Source: Actinomyces radicidentis
GTDB taxonomy: Bacteria; Actinomycetota; Actinomycetes; Actinomycetales; Actinomycetaceae
DNA length: 64,000 nt
Direction of reading: 5' to 3'
NCBI RefSeq assembly: GCF_001553565.1
Contig: NZ_CP014228.1
Location: 248,001 to 312,000, forward strand
Made by a program: the position numbers and the translations under genes. The number at the start of each line of letters is the position of its first letter. Position 1 is the first letter of the stretch. This document shows positions 26,782-35,139 of this stretch, piece after piece. A model generated the notes under the pieces. The model searched no databases. It saw only the letters and a program-made list of their open reading frames with translations, and was not told the DNA's origin.

Positions 26782-27996
26782 TCAGTCGCGGTCGCGACGC
26801 TGGTACTCCTCGCGCTGCATCGCGTCGTTCACCTCGCCCACGAGCTCCTCGAGGATGTCCTCGAGGAAGACGACGCCGACCATCCGGCCGTCGGAGTCCT
26901 CGACGCGGCCCAGGTGGGCTCCTGTGCGCTGCATGGCGACGAGCACGTCCTCGACCTCGTCGGCCTCGTGGACGGGCACGAGGGCCCGCGAGCGCCGGGC
27001 GGGGACGGGACTCGTGCGCACCGCGACGTCCCGCTCGGCGTCGGCGTAGAGGACGTCCTTGAGGTGGAGGTAGCCGGTGACGGTGCGGCCGACGGCGCCG
27101 GGCGCCTCGGCCCGTCCCTCGTCCTCGGCCGCCTCCGGGCCCCGGCCCGCCTGCGCGGGGGCGACCTCCACGGCGTCGGCCGCAGCCCGGCCGCCCTCGC
27201 CCAGGGCGGGGACCACGGGCACGGTCTCGTGCGGCGCGACCAGGGGGAAGCGGGAGAAGCCCGTCGAGGCGACGGCCCGCTCGACGTCCTCGGGCGTGCA
27301 GCCCTCCTCGAGGACGACGAGCTCCTGCAGCGGCACCATGACGCTGCCCGCGGTCTCCTCGGAGAACTCCAGCGCGCCCGAGAGCAGGCCGGTGTCGTCG
27401 TCGAGGACGCCCTCGGAGGTGGAGCGCTCGACGATCGAGGCGACCTCCTCGGCGTTGAAGGTCGCGGCGAGCTCGTCCTTGGGCTCCAGGCCCATGATCC
27501 TCACGGTCCAGTTGGCGAACTCGTTGAGGCCGGTGACGACGGGCCCGAAGACGTGGGAGACGCCGACGATGGCCGGGGCCAGGATCCGTGCGGCCCGCTC
27601 CGGGGAGGCGATGGAGAGGTTCTTCGGGACCATCTCGCCGGCGACGACGTGGAGGAAGACGACGATGACGAGCGCGAGCACGATGGCGACGGCGTGGACG
27701 CCAGCACCATCGATGCCGGCGCGGGCGAGCGGGTCCTCGAGGACGTGGGCGAGGGCGGGCTCCGCGACGATGCCGAGGCCCGTGGAGCACAGGGTGACGC
27801 CGAGCTGGCAGGTGGCCAGCATGAGGGAGACGTGCTCGAGGGCCCACAGGGCGGTGGCGGCGCGGCGGTCGCCGGCCCCGGCGAGGGGCTCGAGCTGGGC
27901 GCGGCGCGCGGAGGTGATGGCGAACTCGGCGCCGGTGAAGAAGCCGTTGCCGACGAGGAGCAGGACGGCGATGACGAGGGCGAGGGGCGTGCTCAT
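26782..27996 (-). CDS. CNNM/CBS-domain membrane protein (hemolysin C-like family)
   Basis: The 404-residue protein has an N-terminal CNNM (DUF21) domain with four membrane segments, then two CBS domains, the second around GYLHLKDVLY...VVFLEDILEELVGEV. Family members are implicated in Mg2+/Co2+ handling. About 55 Ala/Glu-rich residues interrupt the CBS pair, and the CorC_HlyC C-terminal domain of its neighbour is missing. The ATG overlaps the stop of the upstream paralogue (ATGA), so they are coupled and may form a heteromer. Confidence 0.88.
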   Translation of the reverse strand: MSTPLALVIAVLLLVGNGFFTGAEFAITSARRAQLEPLAGAGDRRAATALWALEHVSLMLATCQLGVTLCSTGLGIVAEPALAHVLEDPLARAGIDGAGVHAVAIVLALVIVVFLHVVAGEMVPKNLSIASPERAARILAPAIVGVSHVFGPVVTGLNEFANWTVRIMGLEPKDELAATFNAEEVASIVERSTSEGVLDDDTGLLSGALEFSEETAGSVMVPLQELVVLEEGCTPEDVERAVASTGFSRFPLVAPHETVPVVPALGEGGRAAADAVEVAPAQAGRGPEAAEDEGRAEAPGAVGRTVTGYLHLKDVLYADAERDVAVRTSPVPARRSRALVPVHEADEVEDVLVAMQRTGAHLGRVEDSDGRMVGVVFLEDILEELVGEVNDAMQREEYQRRDRD

Positions 27997-29366
27997 CGGC
28001 GCTCCTCCCCCGCGCCGCGGCGGGGCGCTCGGCCCGAGCGCTCCGCCGCGGCGTCACCCTGCTTGTCGTCGGAGGCCGGGATGACGCGCAGGCGGGTGAC
28101 GCGGCGCCCCTCCATGGCCTCGACGAGGAGCTCGGCGTCCCCGGCGGCGACGCGGTCGCCGATCTGCGGGATGCGGCCGAGCTCGGTCATGACGAGGCCG
28201 GCGAGGGTCTCGTAGGGGCCGTCGTCGGGCACGTGGATGCCGGCGCGGGTGGCGAGCTCGTCGGGGCGCATCCAGCCGGGCGCGACCCAGTCGCCGGTGG
28301 GCTCGAGGTGGGCGCCGGCGCGGCGGCGGTCGTGCTCGTCGGCGACGTCCCCGACGATCTCCTCGACGGCGTCCTCGAGGGTGACGACGCCGGTGGTGCC
28401 GCCGTACTCGTCGACGACGATCGCCATCTGGCTGCCGGCGGCCCGGAGCTCGACGAGCAGGGAGGCCAGGGGCATGGTCTCGGGGACGCGCGGCGCCTCC
28501 GTCATGAGCGAGGAGGAGGTGACGGGCACCTGGCTCCGCTTCTCGAAGGGCACGGCGATGGCGCGGCGCAGGTGGACGACGCCGAGGACGTCGTCGACGT
28601 CGTCGCCGAAGACGGGGAAGCGGGAGTGGCCGGTCTCGCGGGCGAGGCTGACGACGACGTCGGCCGTGTCGTCCTCGGCGAGGGCGTGGAGACGGCCGCG
28701 GTCGGTCATGACGTCGACGGCGGTGAGGCTGCCGACGCCGATGGAGCGGGTGAGCAGGGTGGCCGTGGAGACGTCGAGGGTGCCCTCCTCGGCGCTGTGG
28801 CGCACGAGGGCGGCCAGCTCCCCGGCGGAGCGGGTGCCGCTCAGCTCCTCGGCGGGCTCGATGCCCAGGCGGTGGAGCACGGCGTTGGCCGAGCCGTTGA
28901 GGACCGCGATGACGGGCTTGAGCACGGTGGTGAAGGCTGAGAGGAAGGGGGTGACGAGCCCGGCGGCCCGCATGGGGTCGGAAAGGGTGACGTTCTTCGG
29001 GATGAGCTCGCCGAAGACCATGGAGAAGGCGTTGACGACGACGAGGGCGACGGCGACGGAGATCCCGGCGGCGAGGGACTCGGCCACCCAGTGGCCGAGG
29101 GCCTGCGTGAGGAGCTCGGCGAGGGAGTCCTGCATCGTGTAGCCGAGGAGGATCGTGGTCAGGGTGATGCCGACCTGGGCGCCGGAGAGCAGGGTGGACA
29201 GGCGTCCGAGGGCGCCGCGGACGGAGGCGGCGCGCTTCTCGCCGTTGGCGGCGCGGGTCTCGACCGTGGAGGGGTCCAGGGCGACGAGGGAGAACTCGGC
29301 GGCGACGAAGACGGCGGTGCCGGCCGTGAGGAGCACGCCGACGAGGATCATGAGCCAGTCGCTCAC
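27993..29366 (-). CDS. CNNM/CBS/CorC_HlyC-domain membrane protein (hemolysin C-like family)
   Basis: The 457-residue protein has a CNNM domain (four membrane segments, GELIPKNVTLSDPMR), a CBS pair (about residues 205-330, including VDEYGGTTGVVTLEDAVEEIVG), and a C-terminal CorC_HlyC transporter-associated domain with an Arg-rich tail. It is the full-length partner of the shorter paralogue downstream. GTG start, weak ribosome site. The likely role is divalent cation homeostasis at the membrane; true haemolytic activity is not implied. Confidence 0.9.
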   Translation of the reverse strand: MSDWLMILVGVLLTAGTAVFVAAEFSLVALDPSTVETRAANGEKRAASVRGALGRLSTLLSGAQVGITLTTILLGYTMQDSLAELLTQALGHWVAESLAAGISVAVALVVVNAFSMVFGELIPKNVTLSDPMRAAGLVTPFLSAFTTVLKPVIAVLNGSANAVLHRLGIEPAEELSGTRSAGELAALVRHSAEEGTLDVSTATLLTRSIGVGSLTAVDVMTDRGRLHALAEDDTADVVVSLARETGHSRFPVFGDDVDDVLGVVHLRRAIAVPFEKRSQVPVTSSSLMTEAPRVPETMPLASLLVELRAAGSQMAIVVDEYGGTTGVVTLEDAVEEIVGDVADEHDRRRAGAHLEPTGDWVAPGWMRPDELATRAGIHVPDDGPYETLAGLVMTELGRIPQIGDRVAAGDAELLVEAMEGRRVTRLRVIPASDDKQGDAAAERSGRAPRRGAGEERR

Positions 29367-29855
29367 GCGTCACTCACCCGCTCGTGCCCGGCCGCACGGG
29401 AGGCGGTTGGGGGGAGGGCCGTGGCCGCGGCGGGGTGGGGACGGTCGCGGTCGCTGGTGGACTCGCTGTGGGCGTGGTGCGGGCGGGCGGGACGCCGCTC
29501 GGAGCGTCCGCGGGCCCTGCTGGATGCCGGTCGCATAGTGGCTCGCACGCTATCACCGGGTCGTGCCGCGCTCGCGGTCGCCGTGCCAGGGCGGGACGCG
29601 CGAGGGGCGGACGCACGCGGCCGCGGAGGCGCCCTGAGCGGCCGCGCCCCGGGCCGACGGGCGGGCCCGAGGGGCACGTCGCGATGTCCGTGCCCCGGAG
29701 GCACGCCGGGGGTCCGCAAGACCTGTGTCTTTGGTCCCGCGTTTCACTGTCGCGACGCAGATCACGAACGTAGGATTGCGGCCGACGCGCGCCCCGTGAC
29801 GGCGATCACCGCCCGCAGGTCGCGCCGACCGCCATTCGACGAGGAGAGAAGCGCC
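29367..29855. other. divergent intergenic region upstream of kgd
   Basis: About 490 bp between divergent transcription units. It must hold the promoters for kgd and for the CNNM pair. It is GC-rich with imperfect inverted repeats around GGCCGC; composition relaxes near 29740-29790, where the kgd promoter is likely, but I cannot name convincing boxes. No coding frame is supported. Confidence 0.5.
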
Positions 29856-32800
29856 GTGCCGACGCATGAGAGCACCGCGGCTGGAGCCGCAGCATTCGGA
29901 GCCAACGAGTGGATGGTGGAGGAGATGCGCGAGGCCTGGGAGGCCGACCCCTCCTCCGTGAGCGCCCAGTGGCGCGAGCTCTTCGAGAAGGACCCCACCG
30001 CGGGCCTGAGCAAGGACGAGGGCGGCAGCGACGCCTCCTCCGCCCCCGCCCCCGAGCCGACGGCTGTCCCCGCCCCCGGAGCCGTCCCCGCGGGGGCCAC
30101 CCACCCCGAGTCCGCCCCCGCCGGCGAGGATGACACCGCCATCCGCCCCCGCCGTCGGGCCGCCACCGCGGTCCAGGACGTCACCCGCTCCGACCTGCCG
30201 CCGGCACCGACCTCCGACGTCGCCCCGCCGACCTCCCCCTACGCCCAGCGCGTCGCCCGCCTCGCCGCCGAGGGCCGCGGCGCCTCCGACGCCGCCGACG
30301 TCGACTCCAAGATGAAGGGCGCCCCGGCGCGCACCGCGAAGAACATGGAGGACTCGCTCGCCATCCCGACGGCGACCTCCGCCCGCGCGGTGCCCGCCAA
30401 GGTCATGATCGAGAACCGCGCGATCATCAACTCCCACCTCTCGCACACCCGCGGCGGCAAGGTCTCCTTCACCCACCTCATCGGCTGGGCCGTCGTCGAG
30501 GCCCTCACCGAGATGCCGGGCATGAACGTCTCCTACACGACGGACGAGAAGGGCAAGCCGGTCCTCCACGAGCCGGCCCACGTCGCCTTCGGCCTCGCCA
30601 TCGACGTGCCCACCTCGAAGGGCGAGCGCCGCCTCATGGTGCCCTCCATCAAGCAGGCGGACCTCCTCGACCTCGCCGGCTTCGTCGAGGCCAACCAGGC
30701 CCTCGTGAGGAAGGCTCGCGACGGCAGGCTCGAGGTCGCCGACTTCATGGGCACGACCGTCACCCTGACCAACCCCGGCATGATCGGCACCCTGCACTCG
30801 GTGCCGCGCCTCATGCCCGGCCAGGGCGCCATCATCGGGGTCGGCTCCATGGCCTACCCGGCCTCCTTCGCGGGCGCGAGCGACGAGACGCTCGCCCGCA
30901 ACGGCATCGGCAAGACCATCACCCTGACCTCCACCTACGACCACCGCGTCATCCAGGGCGCCCTGTCGGGCGAGTTCCTCCGCCTGCTCGAGACCAAGCT
31001 CCTCGGCCTCGACGGCTTCTGGGAGCGGGCCTTCGAGTCGCTGCGGGTCCCGCACGAGCCCGTCACGTGGGCCCGGGACACCACCTACGACGCCGAGCTC
31101 GAGACCGGCAAGCCGGCGCGCGTCGCCGAGCTCATCCACGCCTTCCGCCAGCGCGGCCACCTCGCCGCGGACACGGACCCGCTCACCTACCGCCTGCGCC
31201 GTCACCCCGACCTGGACATCACGACCTACGGGCTGAGCCTGTGGGACCTGGACCGCACCTTCCCGACCGGGGGCCTGGGCGGCACCGAGCGCGCGACGCT
31301 CCGCCAGATCCTCGACCGCCTCCGCGAGGCCTACTGCCGCACGGTGGGCGTCGAGTACATGCACATCCAGGACCCGGCGCAGCGCGAGTGGTGGCAGGAG
31401 CGCCTCGAGGGCACCTGGTCCCCCACGACCGACGCCGAGCGCCGCCGCACCCTCACCAAGCTGCAGCAGGCGGAGGCCTTCGAGACCTTCCTGCAGACGA
31501 AGTACATCGGTCAGAAGCGCTTCAGCCTCGAGGGCGGCGAGTCCCTCATCGTCCTGCTCGACCGCGTCCTGGACGAGGCCGCGCACGACGGACTCGACGA
31601 GGTCGTCATCGGCATGGCCCACCGCGGCCGCCTCAACGTGCTCACCAACATCGCCGGCAAGTCCTACGCGCAGGTCTTCGACGAGTTCGACGGCAACGGC
31701 GTCATCGATGGCGCCGGCACCGGCGACGTCAAGTACCACCTGGGCACGGAGGGCGTCTTCACCGGCACCGACGGCGTCGAGACCCGAGTCTCCCTGGCCG
31801 CCAACCCGTCCCACCTGGAGACGGTCGACGGCGTCGTCGAGGGCATCGCCCGCGCCAAGCAGGACCGCATCGGCCTGGGCGAGAAGGGCTACACGGTCAT
31901 GCCGGTCCTCGTCCACGGCGACGCGGCCTTCGCCGGCCAGGGCGTCGTCTACGAGACCCTCAACATGTCCCAGCTGCCCGGCTACCGGACGGGCGGCACC
32001 GTCCACGTCGTCGTCAACAACCAGATCGGCTTCACGACCGGCTCGGCCTCGGGCCGCTCGACGACCTACGCGACGGACCTCGCCAAGGGCCTCCAGGTCC
32101 CGATCTTCCACGTCAACGCGGACGACCCCGAGACCGTGGCGCGCGTCGCGAAGCGCGCCTACGAGTACCGGGCGACCTTCCACAAGGACGTCATCATCGA
32201 CCTCATCTGCTACCGCCGCCGCGGTCACAACGAGGGCGACGACCCCTCGATGACGCAGCCGGTCATGTATCGCCTCATCGACTCGATGCCCTCCACGCGC
32301 GCCGTCTACCTCGGTCAGCTCGTGGGCCGCGGGGAGATCACCGAGGAGGAGGCCCAGGAGATCGAGACCGCCTTCCACGACGAGCTCGAGCGGATCCTCA
32401 CCGAGACGCGCGCGGCCCACTCCGGCAAGGACGAGGAGACCTCCCTCGCCGAGGAGGCCGCGGAGGGCCAGTCCGAGTCCGACCCGACGCTCGTCGGGCG
32501 TCAGCGCTCCAGCCTCGAGCTTCCCAGCTCGCAGGCCGCCGGCGCCGGCATGATGATCGGCTGGACGAGCGCGATCCCGAAGGAGATCGTCGAGCGCATC
32601 GGCGACTCCCAGGTCGCCTACCCCGAGGGCTTCCACATCCACCCCAAGCTCGCGAAGATGCTCGAGAAGCGCCAGGCCTCCTCGCGCGAGGGCGGCATCG
32701 ACTGGGGCTTCGGCGAGCTCCTCGCCCTGGGCTCCCTCCTCATGGAGGGCGTGCCGGTCCGCTTCGCGGGCGAGGACACCCGCCGCGCCACCTTCGCCCA

Positions 32801-33731
32801 GCGCCACGCGGTCCTCCACGACCACGAGTCGGGCGCGGAGTGGACACCGCTGGACTTCCTCACCCCTGACCAGGCGCCCTTCGAGATCTACGACTCGCTC
32901 CTGAGCGAGTACGCGGCGATGGCCTTCGAGTACGGCTACTCCGTGGAGCGCCCGGAGGCCCTCACCCTGTGGGAGGCGCAGTTCGGCGACTTCGCCAACG
33001 GCGCCCAGAGCGTCATCGACGAGTACGTCACCTCGGCCGCCCAGAAGTGGGGGCAGCGCTCCGGCCTCGTCCTCCTGCTGCCGCACGGCCAGGAGGGCCA
33101 GGGCCCGGACCACTCCTCCGCCCGCATCGAGCGCTACCTGCAGATGTGCGGCCAGGACAACATGCGCGTCGTCATGCCGTCGACGCCGGCGAACCACTTC
33201 CACGTGCTGCGCGAGCAGGCCTTCCGCCGTCCGCGCCGCCCGCTCATCGTCTTCACCCCGAAGCAGCTGCTGCGCCTCAAGGCGGCGACCTCCTCGGTCG
33301 AGGACTTCACCGAGGGCGCCTTCCAGCCGGTCATCGGCGAGACGGAGCAGAAGGTCGTCGACGGCGGCAAGGTGACCCGCGTGCTCCTGTGCTCGGGCCG
33401 TGTCTACTACGACCTCATCGCCGAGCGCGCCAAGCGCGGCGACGAGTCGGTCGCGATCGTCCGCCTCGAGCAGCTCTACCCGCTGCCCGTCGAGGAGCTC
33501 GCCGAGGCCCTCGCCCCCTTCGAGGGCGCGGAGCTCGTGTGGGTGCAGGACGAGCCGGAGAACCAGGGCGTATGGCCCTTCCTCGCCCTTAACCTGCCGG
33601 ACTCGATCACGGGCGGGAAGCGGCCCGGCCTGGCCTCGCGGCACGTCGCGGCGGCCCCGGCGGTCGGCACGGCGGGCGCCTACAAGCGCACGCAGGCCGA
33701 GCTCGTCGCCAAGGCCTTCGACCGCGGCTGA
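29856..33731 (+). CDS. kgd: multifunctional 2-oxoglutarate decarboxylase/dehydrogenase E1 with fused E2 catalytic domain
   Basis: Decarboxylates 2-oxoglutarate with thiamine diphosphate in the TCA cycle. The 1291-residue protein has the actinobacterial order: short N-terminal helix (NEWMVEEMREAWE), an Ala/Pro linker, an E2-type acyltransferase core with catalytic His in TYDHRVIQG (about residue 363), then the E1 thiamine enzyme with GMAHRGRLNVL (about 585), HGDAAFAGQG (about 686) and the transketolase C-domain. No lipoyl domain is seen in this chain, as in OdhA/Kgd, which borrows the lipoyl E2 of pyruvate dehydrogenase. GTG start chosen for the GAGGAG site at 29841. Monocistronic. Confidence 0.95.
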   Translation: MPTHESTAAGAAAFGANEWMVEEMREAWEADPSSVSAQWRELFEKDPTAGLSKDEGGSDASSAPAPEPTAVPAPGAVPAGATHPESAPAGEDDTAIRPRRRAATAVQDVTRSDLPPAPTSDVAPPTSPYAQRVARLAAEGRGASDAADVDSKMKGAPARTAKNMEDSLAIPTATSARAVPAKVMIENRAIINSHLSHTRGGKVSFTHLIGWAVVEALTEMPGMNVSYTTDEKGKPVLHEPAHVAFGLAIDVPTSKGERRLMVPSIKQADLLDLAGFVEANQALVRKARDGRLEVADFMGTTVTLTNPGMIGTLHSVPRLMPGQGAIIGVGSMAYPASFAGASDETLARNGIGKTITLTSTYDHRVIQGALSGEFLRLLETKLLGLDGFWERAFESLRVPHEPVTWARDTTYDAELETGKPARVAELIHAFRQRGHLAADTDPLTYRLRRHPDLDITTYGLSLWDLDRTFPTGGLGGTERATLRQILDRLREAYCRTVGVEYMHIQDPAQREWWQERLEGTWSPTTDAERRRTLTKLQQAEAFETFLQTKYIGQKRFSLEGGESLIVLLDRVLDEAAHDGLDEVVIGMAHRGRLNVLTNIAGKSYAQVFDEFDGNGVIDGAGTGDVKYHLGTEGVFTGTDGVETRVSLAANPSHLETVDGVVEGIARAKQDRIGLGEKGYTVMPVLVHGDAAFAGQGVVYETLNMSQLPGYRTGGTVHVVVNNQIGFTTGSASGRSTTYATDLAKGLQVPIFHVNADDPETVARVAKRAYEYRATFHKDVIIDLICYRRRGHNEGDDPSMTQPVMYRLIDSMPSTRAVYLGQLVGRGEITEEEAQEIETAFHDELERILTETRAAHSGKDEETSLAEEAAEGQSESDPTLVGRQRSSLELPSSQAAGAGMMIGWTSAIPKEIVERIGDSQVAYPEGFHIHPKLAKMLEKRQASSREGGIDWGFGELLALGSLLMEGVPVRFAGEDTRRATFAQRHAVLHDHESGAEWTPLDFLTPDQAPFEIYDSLLSEYAAMAFEYGYSVERPEALTLWEAQFGDFANGAQSVIDEYVTSAAQKWGQRSGLVLLLPHGQEGQGPDHSSARIERYLQMCGQDNMRVVMPSTPANHFHVLREQAFRRPRRPLIVFTPKQLLRLKAATSSVEDFTEGAFQPVIGETEQKVVDGGKVTRVLLCSGRVYYDLIAERAKRGDESVAIVRLEQLYPLPVEELAEALAPFEGAELVWVQDEPENQGVWPFLALNLPDSITGGKRPGLASRHVAAAPAVGTAGAYKRTQAELVAKAFDRG

Positions 33732-33747
33732 GGCACCGCTCACGCAC

Positions 33748-33784
33748 CGGCGCCCGCGTCGCTCACCCAGCGGCGCGGGCGCCG
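33748..33784 (+). terminator. hairpin terminator of kgd
   Basis: CGGCGCCCGCGTCGCT (33748-33763) pairs with AGCGGCGCGGGCGCCG (33769-33784), loop CACCC. The only mispair is U-G in the plus-strand transcript, so it is oriented for kgd, 17 bp after its stop. Confidence 0.75.
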
Positions 33785-33838
33785 TCGTCGGACGCTGGTA
33801 GCGTGCGCACTGGACCATTCCAAGTCAGGAGGACTCCC

Positions 33839-34429
33839 GTGGACGAGATGAGGATCCACTTCCTGGGCGACGAGCTCGTCGCCGGCTACGGCGACCCGCG
33901 CGCGCTCGGCTGGACGGGCCGCGTCATGGCGCGCACCCCGCGCGAGATCGACGCCGTGTGGATGCAGCTCGCCGTCCCCGGTGAGACCACCACCCAGCTC
34001 ACCGCCCGCTGGGAGGAGGAGGTCGCCCGACGCTCCACCCCCACCGGCCAGAACCGCCTCGTGCTGGGCCTGGGCGTCGGCGACGTCGTCAACGGCGTCT
34101 CGCACGCCCGCTCGCGCCTCGCGATCGCGAACATCCTCGACACGGCGATCTCCGACCGCCGGTCCTGCTTCGTCGTCGGCCCGCCGCCCTTCCCGGGCGT
34201 CGACCCCGAGGGCACGGCCGCCCTCTCGCGCGCCGTCGCCGAGGTCTGCTCGCGCCGCAACGTGCCCTTCGTCGACACCTTCGAGCCGCTGCGCAACCAC
34301 GAGCAGTGGGGCACCGACGTCGCCGCCGCGGGCGGCTCCCACCCGGGCCAGGCCGGCTACGGCCTCCTCGCGTGGCTCGTCCTGCACCGCGGCTGGTACG
34401 AGTGGATGGGCACGGCCCGCACCGTCTGA
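33839..34429 (+). CDS. SGNH/GDSL-like hydrolase with altered block I
   Basis: The 196-residue protein has the overall SGNH fold pattern: block I as FLGDELVAGYGD, block III-like region LVLGLGVGDVVNG, and block V with His in GGSHPGQAGY. The nucleophilic serine of the canonical GDS is replaced by Glu, so classical esterase activity is questionable. No signal peptide is visible. The GTG at 33839 is selected for the AGGAGG at 33828-33833. It stands alone between two strong hairpins. Confidence 0.75.
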   Translation: MDEMRIHFLGDELVAGYGDPRALGWTGRVMARTPREIDAVWMQLAVPGETTTQLTARWEEEVARRSTPTGQNRLVLGLGVGDVVNGVSHARSRLAIANILDTAISDRRSCFVVGPPPFPGVDPEGTAALSRAVAEVCSRRNVPFVDTFEPLRNHEQWGTDVAAAGGSHPGQAGYGLLAWLVLHRGWYEWMGTARTV

Positions 34430-34457
34430 GCCCCGCCCGCACCTCAACGCACCCGTC

Positions 34458-34487
34458 GGCCGTCTGACTCCACCGAGTCAGGCGGTC
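34458..34487 (+). terminator. terminator after the SGNH gene
   Basis: GGCCGTCTGACTC (34458-34470), loop CACC, GAGTCAGGCGGTC (34475-34487), then CGGCCTCGTTCC. Its G-U pairs form only in the plus-strand transcript. The CCGTCTGA/TCAGGCGG core is shared with the palindrome after moaD at 56.8 kb. Confidence 0.75.
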
Positions 34488-34529
34488 GGCCTCGTTCCCG
34501 GGGTCTGACGAGCCGGGGAACGCGACGCC

Positions 34530-34557
34530 GCCCCGGTCCTCGAGCGAGGACCGGGGC
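34530..34557. terminator. second hairpin before the AT-rich islet
   Basis: GCCCCGGTCCTC (34530-34541), loop GAGC, GAGGACCGGGGC (34546-34557), followed by GCCGTCGTTCTCC. A perfect 12-bp stem close behind the first hairpin, perhaps bidirectional. Confidence 0.6.
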
Positions 34558-34934
34558 GCCGTCGTTCTCCAGCCGTGCTCAGACGCCGCGGCACGAACGC
34601 CCACCTACACGGCTACCGTCTGAGACCACAGAAGTTTGGCGCTCTCTCACATATCGCCCGCACACACTTGGCGATCTCAAATACCCCTCCCCGCATCAGA
34701 GACAGACTCGGACTCTCGGCACAGACAGGAACTGGCGACGCCCGGAAGTAGCACTCCACCACACATGTCGAAGCGGGACTGTGTATCACAGTATGAGATG
34801 GGCATCGGAATCGCCAACAGTTATCCACCCTGCGCGAGAGGATGAGTCGGAAGTATCCGGATTTCGCGGGATACCAAACCCTCGATCCAAGGTAACTTAA
34901 TTACCCGACCTCACCACTAACGAACGGAGAGTTC
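34558..34934. other. AT-richer intergenic segment upstream of the HEPN gene
   Basis: About 375 bp whose base composition is visibly more AT-rich than its surroundings, continuing into the interrupted HEPN gene. Short open frames exist on both strands but show no recognisable family or ribosome site. The promoter of the HEPN gene probably lies around 34870-34915 (CCAAGGTAACTTAATTACC), but boxes are not clear. Confidence 0.5.
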
Positions 34935-35139
34935 ATGGGCGCGCACCACGACCCCAACGTCGCAGTAAACCAGTTCGTCAACGTATGCAGAACACAGCGA
35001 ACCCATCTCTACACCTTGGCGGGAGCCCTCCGCACCACCCACCCAAAGATGCGCGAGTGGCAGCCCATTGAGCGTCAGCTGGCCGTCAATTACTTTTTTC
35101 TCGTCGCTTCCGCTTGGGAGACATTCCAGCACGATTGGA

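Noticed and set aside
27993-29366. A true haemolysin gene
   Set aside because: The domain order CNNM-CBS-CorC_HlyC is that of cation-homeostasis membrane proteins; the haemolysin label is historical.
34613-34845. Two ~70-codon frames on opposite strands in the AT-rich segment
   Set aside because: They have no recognisable domain, no ribosome site and no conservation argument; chance frames in less GC-rich DNA explain them.
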